A DNA stretch of 64,000 nt from JACVRX01 sp035697245 (GCA_035697245.1 DASSDH010000192.1:1-64000); one strand, 5' to 3'. Positions 17,672 to 26,858 are shown, counted from the first letter of the stretch. A program made the numbers and translations. Notes: generated by a model from the sequence alone, not told the origin.

Positions 17672-18961
17672 TCAGTCTGCCCTCGTCGCGGCGGACGTGC
17701 CACCGTTTGAGCGGACCGACGGGTGGGCGGTGGCGGCGAGCAGTGCGAGCGCGAGGACCGACGCCATCGCATTCAGAACTCCATAGCCGAGCGTTCCGAC
17801 GACCAGCCCAGCTACTGCGCCGCCAGCGGCCGCTGACAGGCCCATCAGCAGATCCGACGCTCCCTGGGCCGCCGGACGGTCAGCCCCGGGAACGCCCTCG
17901 GTGACCAATGTCGAGCCGGCGACCAGGCACGCCGACCAGCCCAGCCCGAGCAGGAACAGTCCCGCGGTCAGCTCGGCCGAGTGCCCCTCCTGCGCCGTAC
18001 CTGCCAACGTGACGGCCACAAGCAATGTGACCCCGCCGCCGGCTATCACCGGGACTCGTCCGATCCGGTCGGTCAGCCATCCCATCACCGGCGAGAACGC
18101 GAACATGCCGGCGACATGCACGCTGATCACCAGCCCGATCAGCTCCAGACTCGCGTGGCCGTGCTGCATGTGGATAGGCGTCATGACCATCACCGAGACC
18201 ATCACGGTGTGCGCGATGACGATCGCAGCGAGTCCGAGCTTGGCCCGCGGCGATTGCGAGACCGCAGCCAGTCCGTGCCTGATCACGCCATGCCGGCGGA
18301 CGGGTTCGGGCACCGTCCGCAGCGACCGGGCGACGACCAACGGATCGGGCCGCAGACCAAACGTGACGACCAGACTGGCCAGCACCAGAAATACGGCCCC
18401 CAGCAGGAACGGTCCGGTCAAGGGCTCGAGCCCGATTTCGCGTGCAAGCGCTCCCGCCGGGCCGACCAGGTTGGGACCGACGACGGCGCCGATGGTCGTC
18501 GCCCAGACCACGACCGACAACGTCCGTGCCCGCTTGGCCGCCGGGGCGAGATCGGTGGCAGCGAAGCGGGCCTGCAGGCCGGCCGCCGTTCCGCCCCCGA
18601 AGAGGGCCGTACCGACGAGGAGCAACGGAAACGACTCGATCTGCCCCGCGACGACAGCCAGGACACCGCCGATCACTCCGAGGCTGTAGGCGAACCCCAG
18701 CCCGACCCGCCGACCGAACGCCACGCTGAGCCGCGCCGCCGGCAGCGCCAGCAGGGCGGCACCGAGTACTTGAGCGCTCTGGGCGAACCCGGCGAGGTCC
18801 TCGCTGCTGAGAACCTCGGTCGCCAGCAGGGCACCGACAGCGATCCCGCCGGACACGCCGAGCCCACCGACCACTTGACTCGTGATCAGCGTCGTGACGG
18901 TGCGCCGCTGGACGGTCTCGGCGTCAGCTTTCCGCGCGGGTTCCCGCACTCCCGAAGTCAT
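17672..18961 (-). CDS. Major facilitator superfamily transporter
   Basis: 429-aa polytopic protein with about 12 hydrophobic segments and MFS-type loops (LSVAFGRRVGLG after helix 2; MGWLTDRIGRVPV in the second half). Substrate unknown; it is probably an exporter. ATG 18961 overlaps the stop of the upstream ABC permease in an ATGA, so it is translationally coupled to the ABC-2 exporter genes. The longer frame reaching 19312 only reads through the neighbour. Confidence 0.85.
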   Translation of the reverse strand: MTSGVREPARKADAETVQRRTVTTLITSQVVGGLGVSGGIAVGALLATEVLSSEDLAGFAQSAQVLGAALLALPAARLSVAFGRRVGLGFAYSLGVIGGVLAVVAGQIESFPLLLVGTALFGGGTAAGLQARFAATDLAPAAKRARTLSVVVWATTIGAVVGPNLVGPAGALAREIGLEPLTGPFLLGAVFLVLASLVVTFGLRPDPLVVARSLRTVPEPVRRHGVIRHGLAAVSQSPRAKLGLAAIVIAHTVMVSVMVMTPIHMQHGHASLELIGLVISVHVAGMFAFSPVMGWLTDRIGRVPVIAGGGVTLLVAVTLAGTAQEGHSAELTAGLFLLGLGWSACLVAGSTLVTEGVPGADRPAAQGASDLLMGLSAAAGGAVAGLVVGTLGYGVLNAMASVLALALLAATAHPSVRSNGGTSAATRAD

Positions 18962-19770
18962 GTGAGGAGAAGACGCTCGATGCGACGGGCTGCGAAGACT
19001 GTCCCGAGCAGGCCCATCACGATCAGGTAGCCGACGTGCACGAGCAGGTCCGCCCCGATGTCGCCCAACATCAGCCCGCGGACGAGCTCGACCCCCTGGT
19101 AGAGCGGCGTGATCTGCACGACCCACTGCCACGACTCGGGGTATGTCGACAGCGGATAGAACGTCGTTGAGAACAGGAACATCGGCAGGATCGCCAGCTG
19201 CACGTAGTTGAAGTCCTGCCAGCTGCGCATGAACGTCGTTGCGGCCATGCCGACGGCCGCGAAGGCAAAGCCGATCAGGCTCGCCGCGGGAACCGCGAGG
19301 ATGGCCCACCACGAGGTGACCACCCCGGCGACGACAGCTACCAGCAAGAAGGCCACCGAGTAGAACATGCCGCGGAGAAGCGCCCAGGAGATCTCACCGA
19401 CTGCCACGTCCCGCGGTCCGAGCGGCGTAGCGAGCACGGAGTCATAGAGCTTGGCGTACTTGAGCTTGAAGAAGATGTTGAATGTCGCGTCGTAGACCGC
19501 ACCGTTCATCGCGGCCGACGCCATCAGCGCCGGTGCGACGAACACGGCGTACTCCACCAGCTGTCCGCTGGTCGTCTCGATGTCACCGATGAGGGCGCCA
19601 AGGCCAACGCCGAGGGAGAACAGATAGAACACCGGCTCGAAGAACCCGCTCACCAGCACCAGCCACGCGTGCCGAAATGCCCGCATGTTGCGCTCGACCA
19701 GCGTTCGGGCCAGGCCAGCGCCGGCGGGAAGCGGAAGCGCTCGGGCGACGGCGTGCACCGTGGCGCTCAT
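18958..19770 (-). CDS. ABC-2 type exporter permease
   Basis: 270 aa with six hydrophobic segments of the ABC2_membrane fold (VLVSGFFEPVFYLFSLGVGLGALI near the start). The motif KLKYAKLYDSVLATPLGPRDVAVGEISW is typical of NodJ/DrrB-like permeases. ATG 19770 overlaps the preceding permease stop by 4 bases. With the sister permease and the ATPase at 20585-21535 it should form a heteromeric drug- or lipid-type exporter; substrate unknown. Confidence 0.85.
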   Translation of the reverse strand: MSATVHAVARALPLPAGAGLARTLVERNMRAFRHAWLVLVSGFFEPVFYLFSLGVGLGALIGDIETTSGQLVEYAVFVAPALMASAAMNGAVYDATFNIFFKLKYAKLYDSVLATPLGPRDVAVGEISWALLRGMFYSVAFLLVAVVAGVVTSWWAILAVPAASLIGFAFAAVGMAATTFMRSWQDFNYVQLAILPMFLFSTTFYPLSTYPESWQWVVQITPLYQGVELVRGLMLGDIGADLLVHVGYLIVMGLLGTVFAARRIERLLLT

Positions 19771-20585
19771 ACGACCAGCCGCCGGCGGAACGAACGCAGG
19801 GCCAGGAGGTATCCGCCGACGATCCAGAGCAGCAGATAGCCGACGTTCACAACAGCGTCGGCGACCGTCGGAGTTCCGAGCGACAACGCCCGGCACAGCT
19901 CGACGGCATGCCACAGCGGCGTCACCCAAGCGACCGGCTGCAGCGCCGCCGGAAGTTGGTCGATCGGGAAGAAGGTCCCGGAGAACAGGAACATCGGCAT
20001 GATCACGAAGCGGAACAGCAGGGCAAAGCCGCTGTCGTGGTCCTGGCGGGCCGAGAAGGCGAACACCGGCGTCGCGTAGGCCATCCCGCAGAGCACGGCG
20101 ACTGGAAGGGCGAGCACCGACCATGGGGAGCCGATGGCGCCCAGCAGCCACGCGACCAGGAGAAACGCCGTGCTCGTGATCGCGACTCGCATCAGCACGA
20201 ATGCCAGGTGCCCGAGGACCACGTCCGGTATCCGCAATGGAGTTGCGAGCATGGCGTGGTACTGCCGGAACCACTTGATGCCGCCGAGCACGGGGTAGGT
20301 CGACTCTCCTACCGCCGTGTTCATGGCCTGCGCTGCGAGGATCCCCGGCGCGATGAACTGAACATAACTCACGCCGCCCATGCCGCTATCCGGTCCGGCG
20401 TCAACGAGCAGTCCGAGGCCGAAGCCCATCGCCGCCAGGAAGAACAGTGGTGAGACGAAGCCCTCGAACACCGAGCCTCGCCAGACCCGCCGGTACGACG
20501 CCAGCCAGAAGGCGAACGCCCGGGCCCAGCGGTGCCCGGAGCGATCTGGCGTCGAGCCCACGGCAGTGATCGTCGTCGCAGTCAT
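19767..20585 (-). CDS. ABC-2 type exporter permease
   Basis: 272-aa homologue of the next permease, with six membrane segments and the same family motif KWFRQYHAMLATPLRIPDVVLGHL. Its ATG shares one base with the stop of the ATPase gene (TGATG). Two non-identical permeases downstream of one ATPase suggest a heterodimeric membrane channel, or a DrrB/DrrC-like arrangement. Confidence 0.85.
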   Translation of the reverse strand: MTATTITAVGSTPDRSGHRWARAFAFWLASYRRVWRGSVFEGFVSPLFFLAAMGFGLGLLVDAGPDSGMGGVSYVQFIAPGILAAQAMNTAVGESTYPVLGGIKWFRQYHAMLATPLRIPDVVLGHLAFVLMRVAITSTAFLLVAWLLGAIGSPWSVLALPVAVLCGMAYATPVFAFSARQDHDSGFALLFRFVIMPMFLFSGTFFPIDQLPAALQPVAWVTPLWHAVELCRALSLGTPTVADAVVNVGYLLLWIVGGYLLALRSFRRRLVV

Positions 20586-21535
20586 CAGTCGACCAGCGTC
20601 CGGCCGGTCAGGTACAGGAAGACGTCCTCGAGCGTCGACCGGCGCACAAGCACTGACAGCGGCGCGAGTCCGCGCGCGTGCACGATCGCCACGCCGTGGT
20701 CGCCGTCGTCGGTATAGAGCAGCAGCCGGTCGGGCAGCACCTCAACGCGCGCAGCGAGATCGGCGACCTTCTCCGCGTACCGCGCATGATCGTCGGCCGG
20801 GAATCGCAGCTCCAGCACTTCGCGGGTCGAGTACTTCTCGATCAGCTGCCGTGGCGAACCCTCCGCGACGACCCGGCCGTTGTCCATCACCACCAGCCGA
20901 TCGCAAAGCTGCTCGGCCTCGTCCATGTAATGCGTCGTGAGCACCAGCGTGACCCCGGACCGCTTCAGCCTGAACAACCGATCCCAGAGCACATGCCGGG
21001 CTTGCGGGTCAAGGCCGGTGGTCGGCTCGTCGAGGAGCAGGATTTCGGGTTCGTTGATCAGCGCACGGGCGATCGTCAGCCGACGCTTCATGCCACCGGA
21101 CAACGGCTCGACCTTGCTGTCGGCCCGTTCCGCGAGCTGGGCGAACTCCAGTAGCTCTGCAGCGCGCTCGCTGACCGTCGCCCGCGGCAGGCCGAAATAG
21201 CGTCCGTACACCAGCAAGTTCTCCCGGACGGTCAGCTCCTCGTCGAGCGTGTCCCGTTGCGGCACGACGCCGAGCCGCCCTCGGATCGCCGGTCCCTCGG
21301 TCTCCGGATCCATGCCGAGCACCTGGAGCTCGCCGCTCGTGGGCGGGGATACACAGCCGATCATTCGCATGGCCGAGGTCTTGCCGGCCCCGTTCGGCCC
21401 GAGGAAACCGAACGCCTCGCCCCGCTCGATCTCGACGTCGATCTCGTCGACCGCTGTGACCTCGCCGAACCGCTTCGTCAGCCGACCCGCCCGGACAAGC
21501 ACGTCGGCTGCCCGATCAGCGGGTTGAGCGGTCAC
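20585..21535 (-). CDS. ABC exporter ATPase (DrrA/NodI-like)
   Basis: 316-aa ATPase: Walker A FLGPNGAGKTSAMRM, Q-loop region VVPQRDTLDEELTVREN, signature LSGGMKRRLTIARAL, Walker B ILLLDEPTTGLDPQARHV and H-loop TTHYMDEAEQL. The C-terminal extension of about 80 residues ending VFLYLTGRTL is the usual DrrA-type regulatory tail. GTG start at 21535. It lies 57 bases downstream of the ATP-grasp gene on the same strand. Confidence 0.9.
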   Translation of the reverse strand: MTAQPADRAADVLVRAGRLTKRFGEVTAVDEIDVEIERGEAFGFLGPNGAGKTSAMRMIGCVSPPTSGELQVLGMDPETEGPAIRGRLGVVPQRDTLDEELTVRENLLVYGRYFGLPRATVSERAAELLEFAQLAERADSKVEPLSGGMKRRLTIARALINEPEILLLDEPTTGLDPQARHVLWDRLFRLKRSGVTLVLTTHYMDEAEQLCDRLVVMDNGRVVAEGSPRQLIEKYSTREVLELRFPADDHARYAEKVADLAARVEVLPDRLLLYTDDGDHGVAIVHARGLAPLSVLVRRSTLEDVFLYLTGRTLVD

Positions 21536-21592
21536 GACGCTCGACGCTACCGGGCACGGCTGACAGAGAGCATCCAGGTTTCGCTCGAACGC

Positions 21593-23155
21593 TCACCCGA
21601 CCACCGGGGAGTCGACGAGAGCCGCCTTGGCTTCGTCGAGGAGCACCTTTTCTGCTCGTCGGTAGGTTCGCTCCGCGTCGGCCGGGCTGTCGCCTACCGC
21701 CGTCATCCCGATCCGGCCGTGCTCGGTGAGGCAGCTCATCATGTGGAAGACGACGCCGGACTGCCGGGCCTGGTCGAAGTGCAGCTGATGTCGGGCCACG
21801 ACGTCGAACAGGTCGTCCAGCGACAGCCCACGCAGGGCCGGCGACTCGAGGTGGTCGGTGGCCACCAGATGCTTCTCCCGGCCCAGTGGAGTCCGGAACA
21901 GGCCCGTGTTCGCCTCGTACCGGCCGTCGGTGAGGAACTGCAGGGTCAGGAACGGGTGGGTCGTGCCCCCCCTGCGCAGGTTGATCTCGATCGCGTACGG
22001 GGTCCATGTTCCGCTGGTGTCACGCACGGTGACGAAGTCGATGGCGAACCGGCCCAGCACGCCCTCGCGAGCCAGCCGGGCACCGATCTTCTCGGCCTCC
22101 CCGGAAATGGCCCGTGCGTAGGCGATGTCCGCCGGAAACCTCGCTCCCAAGTAGCTTTGCCCGCTGGGACCACCCAGCAGTTGGTCATGGGTCGAGAGCA
22201 GCTCCACCTCGCCGGAGGGAAGGACCCGTAGCTGGACACTGGGGCTGCGCAGCTCGGCGCCGGAAATCCGTTCCTCGACGATGCCGCCACCCTCGGCGAG
22301 GTTGTCGACATACCCGTCGAACGGGATGTCGTCACGCTCGAACTGCATCGCCCGGAGCCGATCCATCACCTGCGCCGCCTCGTCACCGGTCCCTGGCGCT
22401 GGGAGGCCGGAGACGTCCACCAGCGCGTTGCCCGCGCCTGAGACGCCCTCGTTGAGTTTCACGATCACCGCGGTGATGGATGGCCGCTGGGCACGCATCC
22501 ACACGACCGCGTCGCGGACATCAGCCAGCGTGTGCAGGTTCTCTGTCCCCAGCGGATGGCGGACGTCCTCCTCGGCGAAGAGCCGGCGACATCCGGACTT
22601 GGTGCCCCACTCGACCAAGCGTGGGTCGGCGCCGTACATCGGGATGCCCAGCGAGAGGGAGATGTCGCGCTCGAGCACCGTCGTGTTGTACGGAAGGAGA
22701 TGCGAGCGCGACCGGTCAGGGATCAGCTCGGCGATCCTGCGTAGCAACCGGGGCCGCTCGAGCAGCTTTTCACTCAAGGACGCCGGCGACGAGTCGTCCA
22801 CCGACACCAGTGAGAGCCGGGCCCGGGCGTGACTCGGGATGACACCGGGCAGCAGTGCGAGGTAGTACTCGACGATGGCCGACTGGATCGGCATCGACGT
22901 GACGTAAATCATCCGCAGCCGAGGCTGGCGCAGCAGCAGAAGCAGAAAGAGGAAACGCTCCTCGTAGGCCTGCCCCATGCTTCCGCTCCGCAAGGTCACC
23001 GACGGGATGACCACCACGGACTCGTTCTCCTGGTTGAGCCGCATCACGTCCCATACGCCGGCCATGCCCTGCTGCAGCCGGTCGAAGCGGGCATAACGCT
23101 CGTCCTCGGCGAGGTCGGAGAGCGTGGCAGTGGTTGCGCTCGGCGGGACGGTCAT
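21593..23155 (-). CDS. ATP-grasp ligase, PGM1-type (peptide/carboxylate-amine ligase)
   Basis: 520 aa. A pre-ATP-grasp domain (about 1-190) precedes an ATP-grasp core with nucleotide-binding VIVKLNEGVSGAGNALVDVSG and the metal-site segment YAIEINLRRGGTTHPF, then a C-terminal domain like that of PGM1, the pheganomycin peptide ligase. Such enzymes join a carboxylate to an amine through an acyl-phosphate; the substrates here are unknown. ATG 23155 overlaps the cyclase stop (ATGA). I see no small precursor-peptide gene next to it. Its place after a kinase, a receiver and a REC-cyclase is the notable context. Confidence 0.8.
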   Translation of the reverse strand: MTVPPSATTATLSDLAEDERYARFDRLQQGMAGVWDVMRLNQENESVVVIPSVTLRSGSMGQAYEERFLFLLLLLRQPRLRMIYVTSMPIQSAIVEYYLALLPGVIPSHARARLSLVSVDDSSPASLSEKLLERPRLLRRIAELIPDRSRSHLLPYNTTVLERDISLSLGIPMYGADPRLVEWGTKSGCRRLFAEEDVRHPLGTENLHTLADVRDAVVWMRAQRPSITAVIVKLNEGVSGAGNALVDVSGLPAPGTGDEAAQVMDRLRAMQFERDDIPFDGYVDNLAEGGGIVEERISGAELRSPSVQLRVLPSGEVELLSTHDQLLGGPSGQSYLGARFPADIAYARAISGEAEKIGARLAREGVLGRFAIDFVTVRDTSGTWTPYAIEINLRRGGTTHPFLTLQFLTDGRYEANTGLFRTPLGREKHLVATDHLESPALRGLSLDDLFDVVARHQLHFDQARQSGVVFHMMSCLTEHGRIGMTAVGDSPADAERTYRRAEKVLLDEAKAALVDSPVVG

Positions 23156-24279
23156 GTCGTCGCCCTCGCGGCATCGATTCCCCTGAGCGCGAATGCCCGC
23201 ACGGGTCGGCTGAACCCCCGCAGGTCGAGTTCGCCGGCAGGGTCGGAGACGGCGACGTCCTCGGCGCCGGCCTGGACGCGCTGGGTCAGCAGAACCTGCC
23301 AGGGTGCGGCCTCTGCGCACAACCGGGCGGCCAGATTCGTGACGCTGCCGATGGCGGCGTAGTCGAACCGGCCTTCGAAGCCGATCCGGCCAAGCGTCGC
23401 GAAGCCCTGGGCGACACCGACGGCAAAGGCGAGGTCGTGCCCCTGACCGATCCATCGGCCGGCCAGCTCGCGCACCCGAGACCGCATCGCATCGGCCATA
23501 CGCACCGCACGCTGGGCGGGGTCATCGCACGGCAGCGGGTCGTTGAAAAACACCATCAGGCCGTCGCCGGTGAACCGCTCCAAGGTGCCCTCGAACCGGA
23601 ATACCAGGTCGCCGAGGGCAGCGTGATAGTCGGACAGGACCGCCATGACCTCTTCGGGCTCGCTGGTCTCCGCGAACTGGGTGAATCCCCGAAGGTCGCA
23701 GAACGCGACGACGATTTCGCGCCGGTGGCTGTTCAGCACGCTGTCGTCACCGGATTCCGTGACGAGCTGGGCCACCTGGGGTGAGAGGAACCGGCGCAGC
23801 CGGCCGATCCGGGCGATCTCGTCGACCTGTTCGCGCACCTTGGTCTCGAGTTGCTCGTTCCAGGCCGCCAGCTCCGACGCCTGCCGCTGGATGGTCCGGT
23901 GGTAGCGGCTGATGCGGACCAGCGACTTCACTCGCGCTAGCAGCTCGGCACGGTCGAAGGGCTTGGTGACGAAGTCGTCGGCCCCCGCCTCGGTCGCTCG
24001 CAGTTTCTCCTGCTGCCCGCTGGCGGTGATCATCACGACCGGCAGCACGGCGGTCGCCTCGTTCTCGCGGATGCGGCGGCACACTTCGTAGCCGTCGATG
24101 CCCGGCATCACGATGTCCAGCAGCACCACGTCAGGTGGGTCCTCCGCGAGCAGTCGAAGAGCCTCTTCGCCGGACTCGGCGGACACGACGCGGTATCCGC
24201 GGGGCTCGAGGACGGCTTCCAGCAGCCGGCGGTTCGGCGCCTGGTCGTCGACGACGAGCACGACACCCGGTTCGGTCAC
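23152..24279 (-). CDS. Response regulator with class III nucleotide-cyclase output domain
   Basis: 375 aa: receiver (1-120; phospho-site Asp55 in VVLLDIVMPG, Lys106), a coiled-coil linker (about 125-160), and a class III cyclase domain (185-370). Metal-binding Asp195 (FCDLRGFT) and Asp239 (FTGDG) are present, as are Asn315 and Arg319 of the catalytic tail. The usual adenine-selecting lysine and aspartate are replaced by Arg235 and Ser312, so the product should not be assumed to be cAMP. GTG 24279 overlaps the preceding receiver gene by 4 bases. Confidence 0.88.
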   Translation of the reverse strand: MTEPGVVLVVDDQAPNRRLLEAVLEPRGYRVVSAESGEEALRLLAEDPPDVVLLDIVMPGIDGYEVCRRIRENEATAVLPVVMITASGQQEKLRATEAGADDFVTKPFDRAELLARVKSLVRISRYHRTIQRQASELAAWNEQLETKVREQVDEIARIGRLRRFLSPQVAQLVTESGDDSVLNSHRREIVVAFCDLRGFTQFAETSEPEEVMAVLSDYHAALGDLVFRFEGTLERFTGDGLMVFFNDPLPCDDPAQRAVRMADAMRSRVRELAGRWIGQGHDLAFAVGVAQGFATLGRIGFEGRFDYAAIGSVTNLAARLCAEAAPWQVLLTQRVQAGAEDVAVSDPAGELDLRGFSRPVRAFALRGIDAARATT

Positions 24280-24662
24280 GGTGCCGCTCCCCCTCTCGTG
24301 AGGTAGTTGCGAACCTGGTCGGGCAACGAGCGGACACTCAGCGGTTTGGTGATGTACCCGTCGAAACCGGCCTGTCTCGTCCGCTCGCCGTCCTCCTTCA
24401 TGGCGAACGCCGTCACGGCGACCACCGGCAGCTCGGCGGTCGCCGGGTTGTCCCGGAGCCGCCGCAGCGCCTCTGCGCCGTCGATGCCCGGAAGTTGGAG
24501 GTCCATCAGCACGAGATCCGGAAGGTTCGTCTCGGCGATCGCCACGCCTTGCTCGCCGGTCTGCGCCTCGAGGACCTCGAAGCCCGCGAACACGAGCACG
24601 TCGCGCACCAGTTTGAGATTCCTGTCGTTGTCCTCCACAACGAGGATCCGCGCCTCGGTCAT
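24276..24662 (-). CDS. Single-domain response regulator (DivK-like)
   Basis: 128-aa stand-alone receiver (VVEDNDRNLKLVRDVL, DLVLMDLQLPGIDG, ITKPLS). It overlaps the kinase gene by 4 bases and the REC-cyclase gene by 4, so all are translated as a coupled set. It probably takes phosphate from the hybrid kinase. It is a close paralogue of the receiver at 14572-14958, showing duplication of a kinase-receiver pair. Confidence 0.9.
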   Translation of the reverse strand: MTEARILVVEDNDRNLKLVRDVLVFAGFEVLEAQTGEQGVAIAETNLPDLVLMDLQLPGIDGAEALRRLRDNPATAELPVVAVTAFAMKEDGERTRQAGFDGYITKPLSVRSLPDQVRNYLTRGGAAP

Positions 24663-26431
24663 CGTTCGCCCCCTGTTGTCGGCGCCAGACGACCGCCGTC
24701 CAGGACCTTCGTCAAAGCGCCGATGACTTCGTCGCGGCTGATCGGCTTGACCAGATAAGCCGCCGCCCCGAGGGCCATCCCTCGCGCGCGATCGTCCAAC
24801 ACGGATGTGACCACTACGGGGATGTTGGCCGTGGCCGGGTCGGCCTTGATGGCGGCGAGAACGTCCCAGCCGAAGAGGCCAGGAAGCCTGATGTCGAGAA
24901 CGACGGCATCCGGCTTCAGGCGACGCACGGCGTCCAGCCCCTCCGCACCGTTGCGCGCGACGGTCAGCTCGAAGCCGGTTCTCTCGAGGTAGACGTCCAG
25001 CAGATCCACCGACGTCGGGTCGTCCTCGATGACCAGCACCACTGACCGCCCGGGCGGCGGCGACGATTCTGGTTCGCCGTCCGGCTCATAGAGTGCCCGT
25101 GCCGGGATCGCAAAGCCGAACGTGCTGCCGGCGCCGACTTCGCTCTCCACCCAGATCCGGCCTCCCTGCAGCTCGACTATGCGTCGGCACAGGGTCAGCC
25201 CGAGCCCGGTGCCCTCCTGCCGGTTAGGCGAGCGGCCGCTCTGTTGGAACGACTCGAAGATGCGATCCCGGTCGCTGTCGGCTATCCCCACTCCCGTGTC
25301 GGTGACCAGCACGGTGACCTCGTCGCCGGTGCGCGAAGCACCGACGGTGACCTTCCCGCCGTCCGGGGTGAATTTCACCGCGTTCGAGACCAGGTTGAGC
25401 ACGACCTGCTTGAAGCGCAGCTCGTCGGCTTCGATATCACCAACGTCGCTGTCGATCTCCGACCGCAGATCGATGCCGTGACGGGCAGCGCGCTCACGCA
25501 CCATCGCCGCCCCGTAGTCGAGCGCCTCCGCAACCGAGAACCGGGAAGGTTCCAGCTGCAGCTGACCGGCCTCCACCTTGGAGAGGTCAAGAATGTCGTT
25601 GAGCAACTCCAGCAGGAGTCGACCGCTGCTCAGGATGTCGTGAAGGTACTCATCCTGACGTTCGTTCAGGTCGCCAAACATCCGCTCGAGCAGCACCTCG
25701 GAAAAACCGATGATGGCATTGAGCGGCGTCCTCAGTTCGTGGGACATGCTCGCGAGGAACTCCGACTTGTGCTGGCTCGCCACCTCGAGTTCCGCGCTGC
25801 GTTGTTCGAGAGCACGCATCAGGTGAACGTTGCGGATGGCCACAGCAGCATGCGCAGCAAAGGCGGTCACCAGCGTCATCGCCCGCTGGTCGAACGGCTC
25901 GACCCGGTAACGCCAGAGGTTCAGCATGCCGACGACATCGTCATCGAGCAACATCGGCGCGGCCATGACCGTGCGATAACCCGCGACGCGCTGCGCGTCC
26001 GTCCGACCGTAGTCAGGGTCAGTCAGCACGTCTTCGATCTGACCGGCCGTGCGGGACAGGCCCACCCGTCCGATCAGCGTCCCCCGATCGAGGGCGAACG
26101 GGTGGCGGACGATGTACTCCCACGCCTCATCACTGGCACCCGACGCTCGAGCCAGGGTGTAGACATCGCGGTCGAGCAGGTAGATCAACGCGGCGTCGGC
26201 TCGGCAGAGCTGGCGCGCGTTGTCGACGACGGCGCCCAAGATCGCATCGACGTCGGAACCTGCCCGGCCGAGGACCGCAAGCACCTCGGTGGTCGCGGCC
26301 AGATGCTCCCGCGCCTCGTGCAGGTCACGCAGCAGGGCCGCTTCCGTGTCCTGCGGGCGTTCGCACCGCGGCCCCCCAAACCTGCGCGCCGGAGCACGGC
26401 CACCGGCCCCGTGCGGCGTCAAGTACCCCAA
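24659..26431 (-). CDS. Hybrid histidine kinase, GAF-HisKA-HATPase-REC
   Basis: 590 aa, cytosolic: coiled coil (30-55), GAF (56-205), HisKA with SHELRTPLNAIIGFSEV (His231), HATPase (DTGVGIADSDRDRIF, GTGLGLTLCRRIV) and a C-terminal receiver with VVLDIRLPGLFG. TTG 26431 is supported by GGAGG four bases upstream. It heads a four-gene coupled operon (receiver, REC-cyclase, ATP-grasp ligase). Compared with the paralogue near 15-17.6 kb it lacks the second GAF and the second receiver. Confidence 0.9.
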   Translation of the reverse strand: MGYLTPHGAGGRAPARRFGGPRCERPQDTEAALLRDLHEAREHLAATTEVLAVLGRAGSDVDAILGAVVDNARQLCRADAALIYLLDRDVYTLARASGASDEAWEYIVRHPFALDRGTLIGRVGLSRTAGQIEDVLTDPDYGRTDAQRVAGYRTVMAAPMLLDDDVVGMLNLWRYRVEPFDQRAMTLVTAFAAHAAVAIRNVHLMRALEQRSAELEVASQHKSEFLASMSHELRTPLNAIIGFSEVLLERMFGDLNERQDEYLHDILSSGRLLLELLNDILDLSKVEAGQLQLEPSRFSVAEALDYGAAMVRERAARHGIDLRSEIDSDVGDIEADELRFKQVVLNLVSNAVKFTPDGGKVTVGASRTGDEVTVLVTDTGVGIADSDRDRIFESFQQSGRSPNRQEGTGLGLTLCRRIVELQGGRIWVESEVGAGSTFGFAIPARALYEPDGEPESSPPPGRSVVLVIEDDPTSVDLLDVYLERTGFELTVARNGAEGLDAVRRLKPDAVVLDIRLPGLFGWDVLAAIKADPATANIPVVVTSVLDDRARGMALGAAAYLVKPISRDEVIGALTKVLDGGRLAPTTGGER

Positions 26432-26527
26432 GCATCCTCCGACCGAGCGGAAGTGACAAACGTCGTTGCCGCCACGGTCGCGGCTGGGGCACCTGCGGCA
26501 CGCCGTTTCGGGAGCCCTTGACGCTTG

Positions 26528-26722
26528 TCAACGCTCGCTGGCCGGCAGCCGCAACGCATCGCATACGGCCCGCCAGACCAGTTTGGGGTCCTCCCCCGCG
26601 TCGAGCGCCTGGTGGACGGTTCGCCAGGAGAGCCCGGCAAGGACCTGGTCCTGAGCCCACGAATCCGCATACGCCGCGCCGAGATGCAGCTCCATCCGCC
26701 GCCAGAACTCGGTCAGTCGCAC
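26528..26722 (-). CDS. DUF3046 family protein
   Basis: 64-aa small protein starting VRLTEFWRRMELHLG and containing SWAQDQVLAGL and the basic end CDALRLPASER. It is a strict actinobacterial marker family usually found just upstream of recA; function unknown. GTG 26722 gives the family N-terminus; the TTG at 26731 would add three residues. Here about 12 kb of signalling and transport genes separate it from recA. Confidence 0.85.
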   Translation of the reverse strand: MRLTEFWRRMELHLGAAYADSWAQDQVLAGLSWRTVHQALDAGEDPKLVWRAVCDALRLPASER

Positions 26723-26794
26723 ATTGCCCAACCTAACGACGTGGGTGAGGTTCCGCCGTGCGTCCCATTACCCGGTCGTTGTGGCGGAGGCTCT

Positions 26795-26800
26795 TATGCT
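26795..26800 (+). promoter_or_regulatory. possible -10 element for the receiver-reductase gene
   Basis: TATGCT in the 136-base divergent region between DUF3046 (26722) and the gene starting at 26859. It would give a leader of roughly 50 nt. No good -35 accompanies it, so this is tentative. Confidence 0.25.
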
Positions 26801-26858
26801 CTTCCCAGCCGGTTCTTCCGTTCCTCCAGCCTCCTCCGGGTAGGCAGCGAGGTCGCCC

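Noticed and set aside
18560..18580. GGCCTGCAGGCC resembling the centre of the dispersed repeat
   Set aside because: It is inside the MFS gene, only 12 bases match and the flanking repeat sequence is absent.
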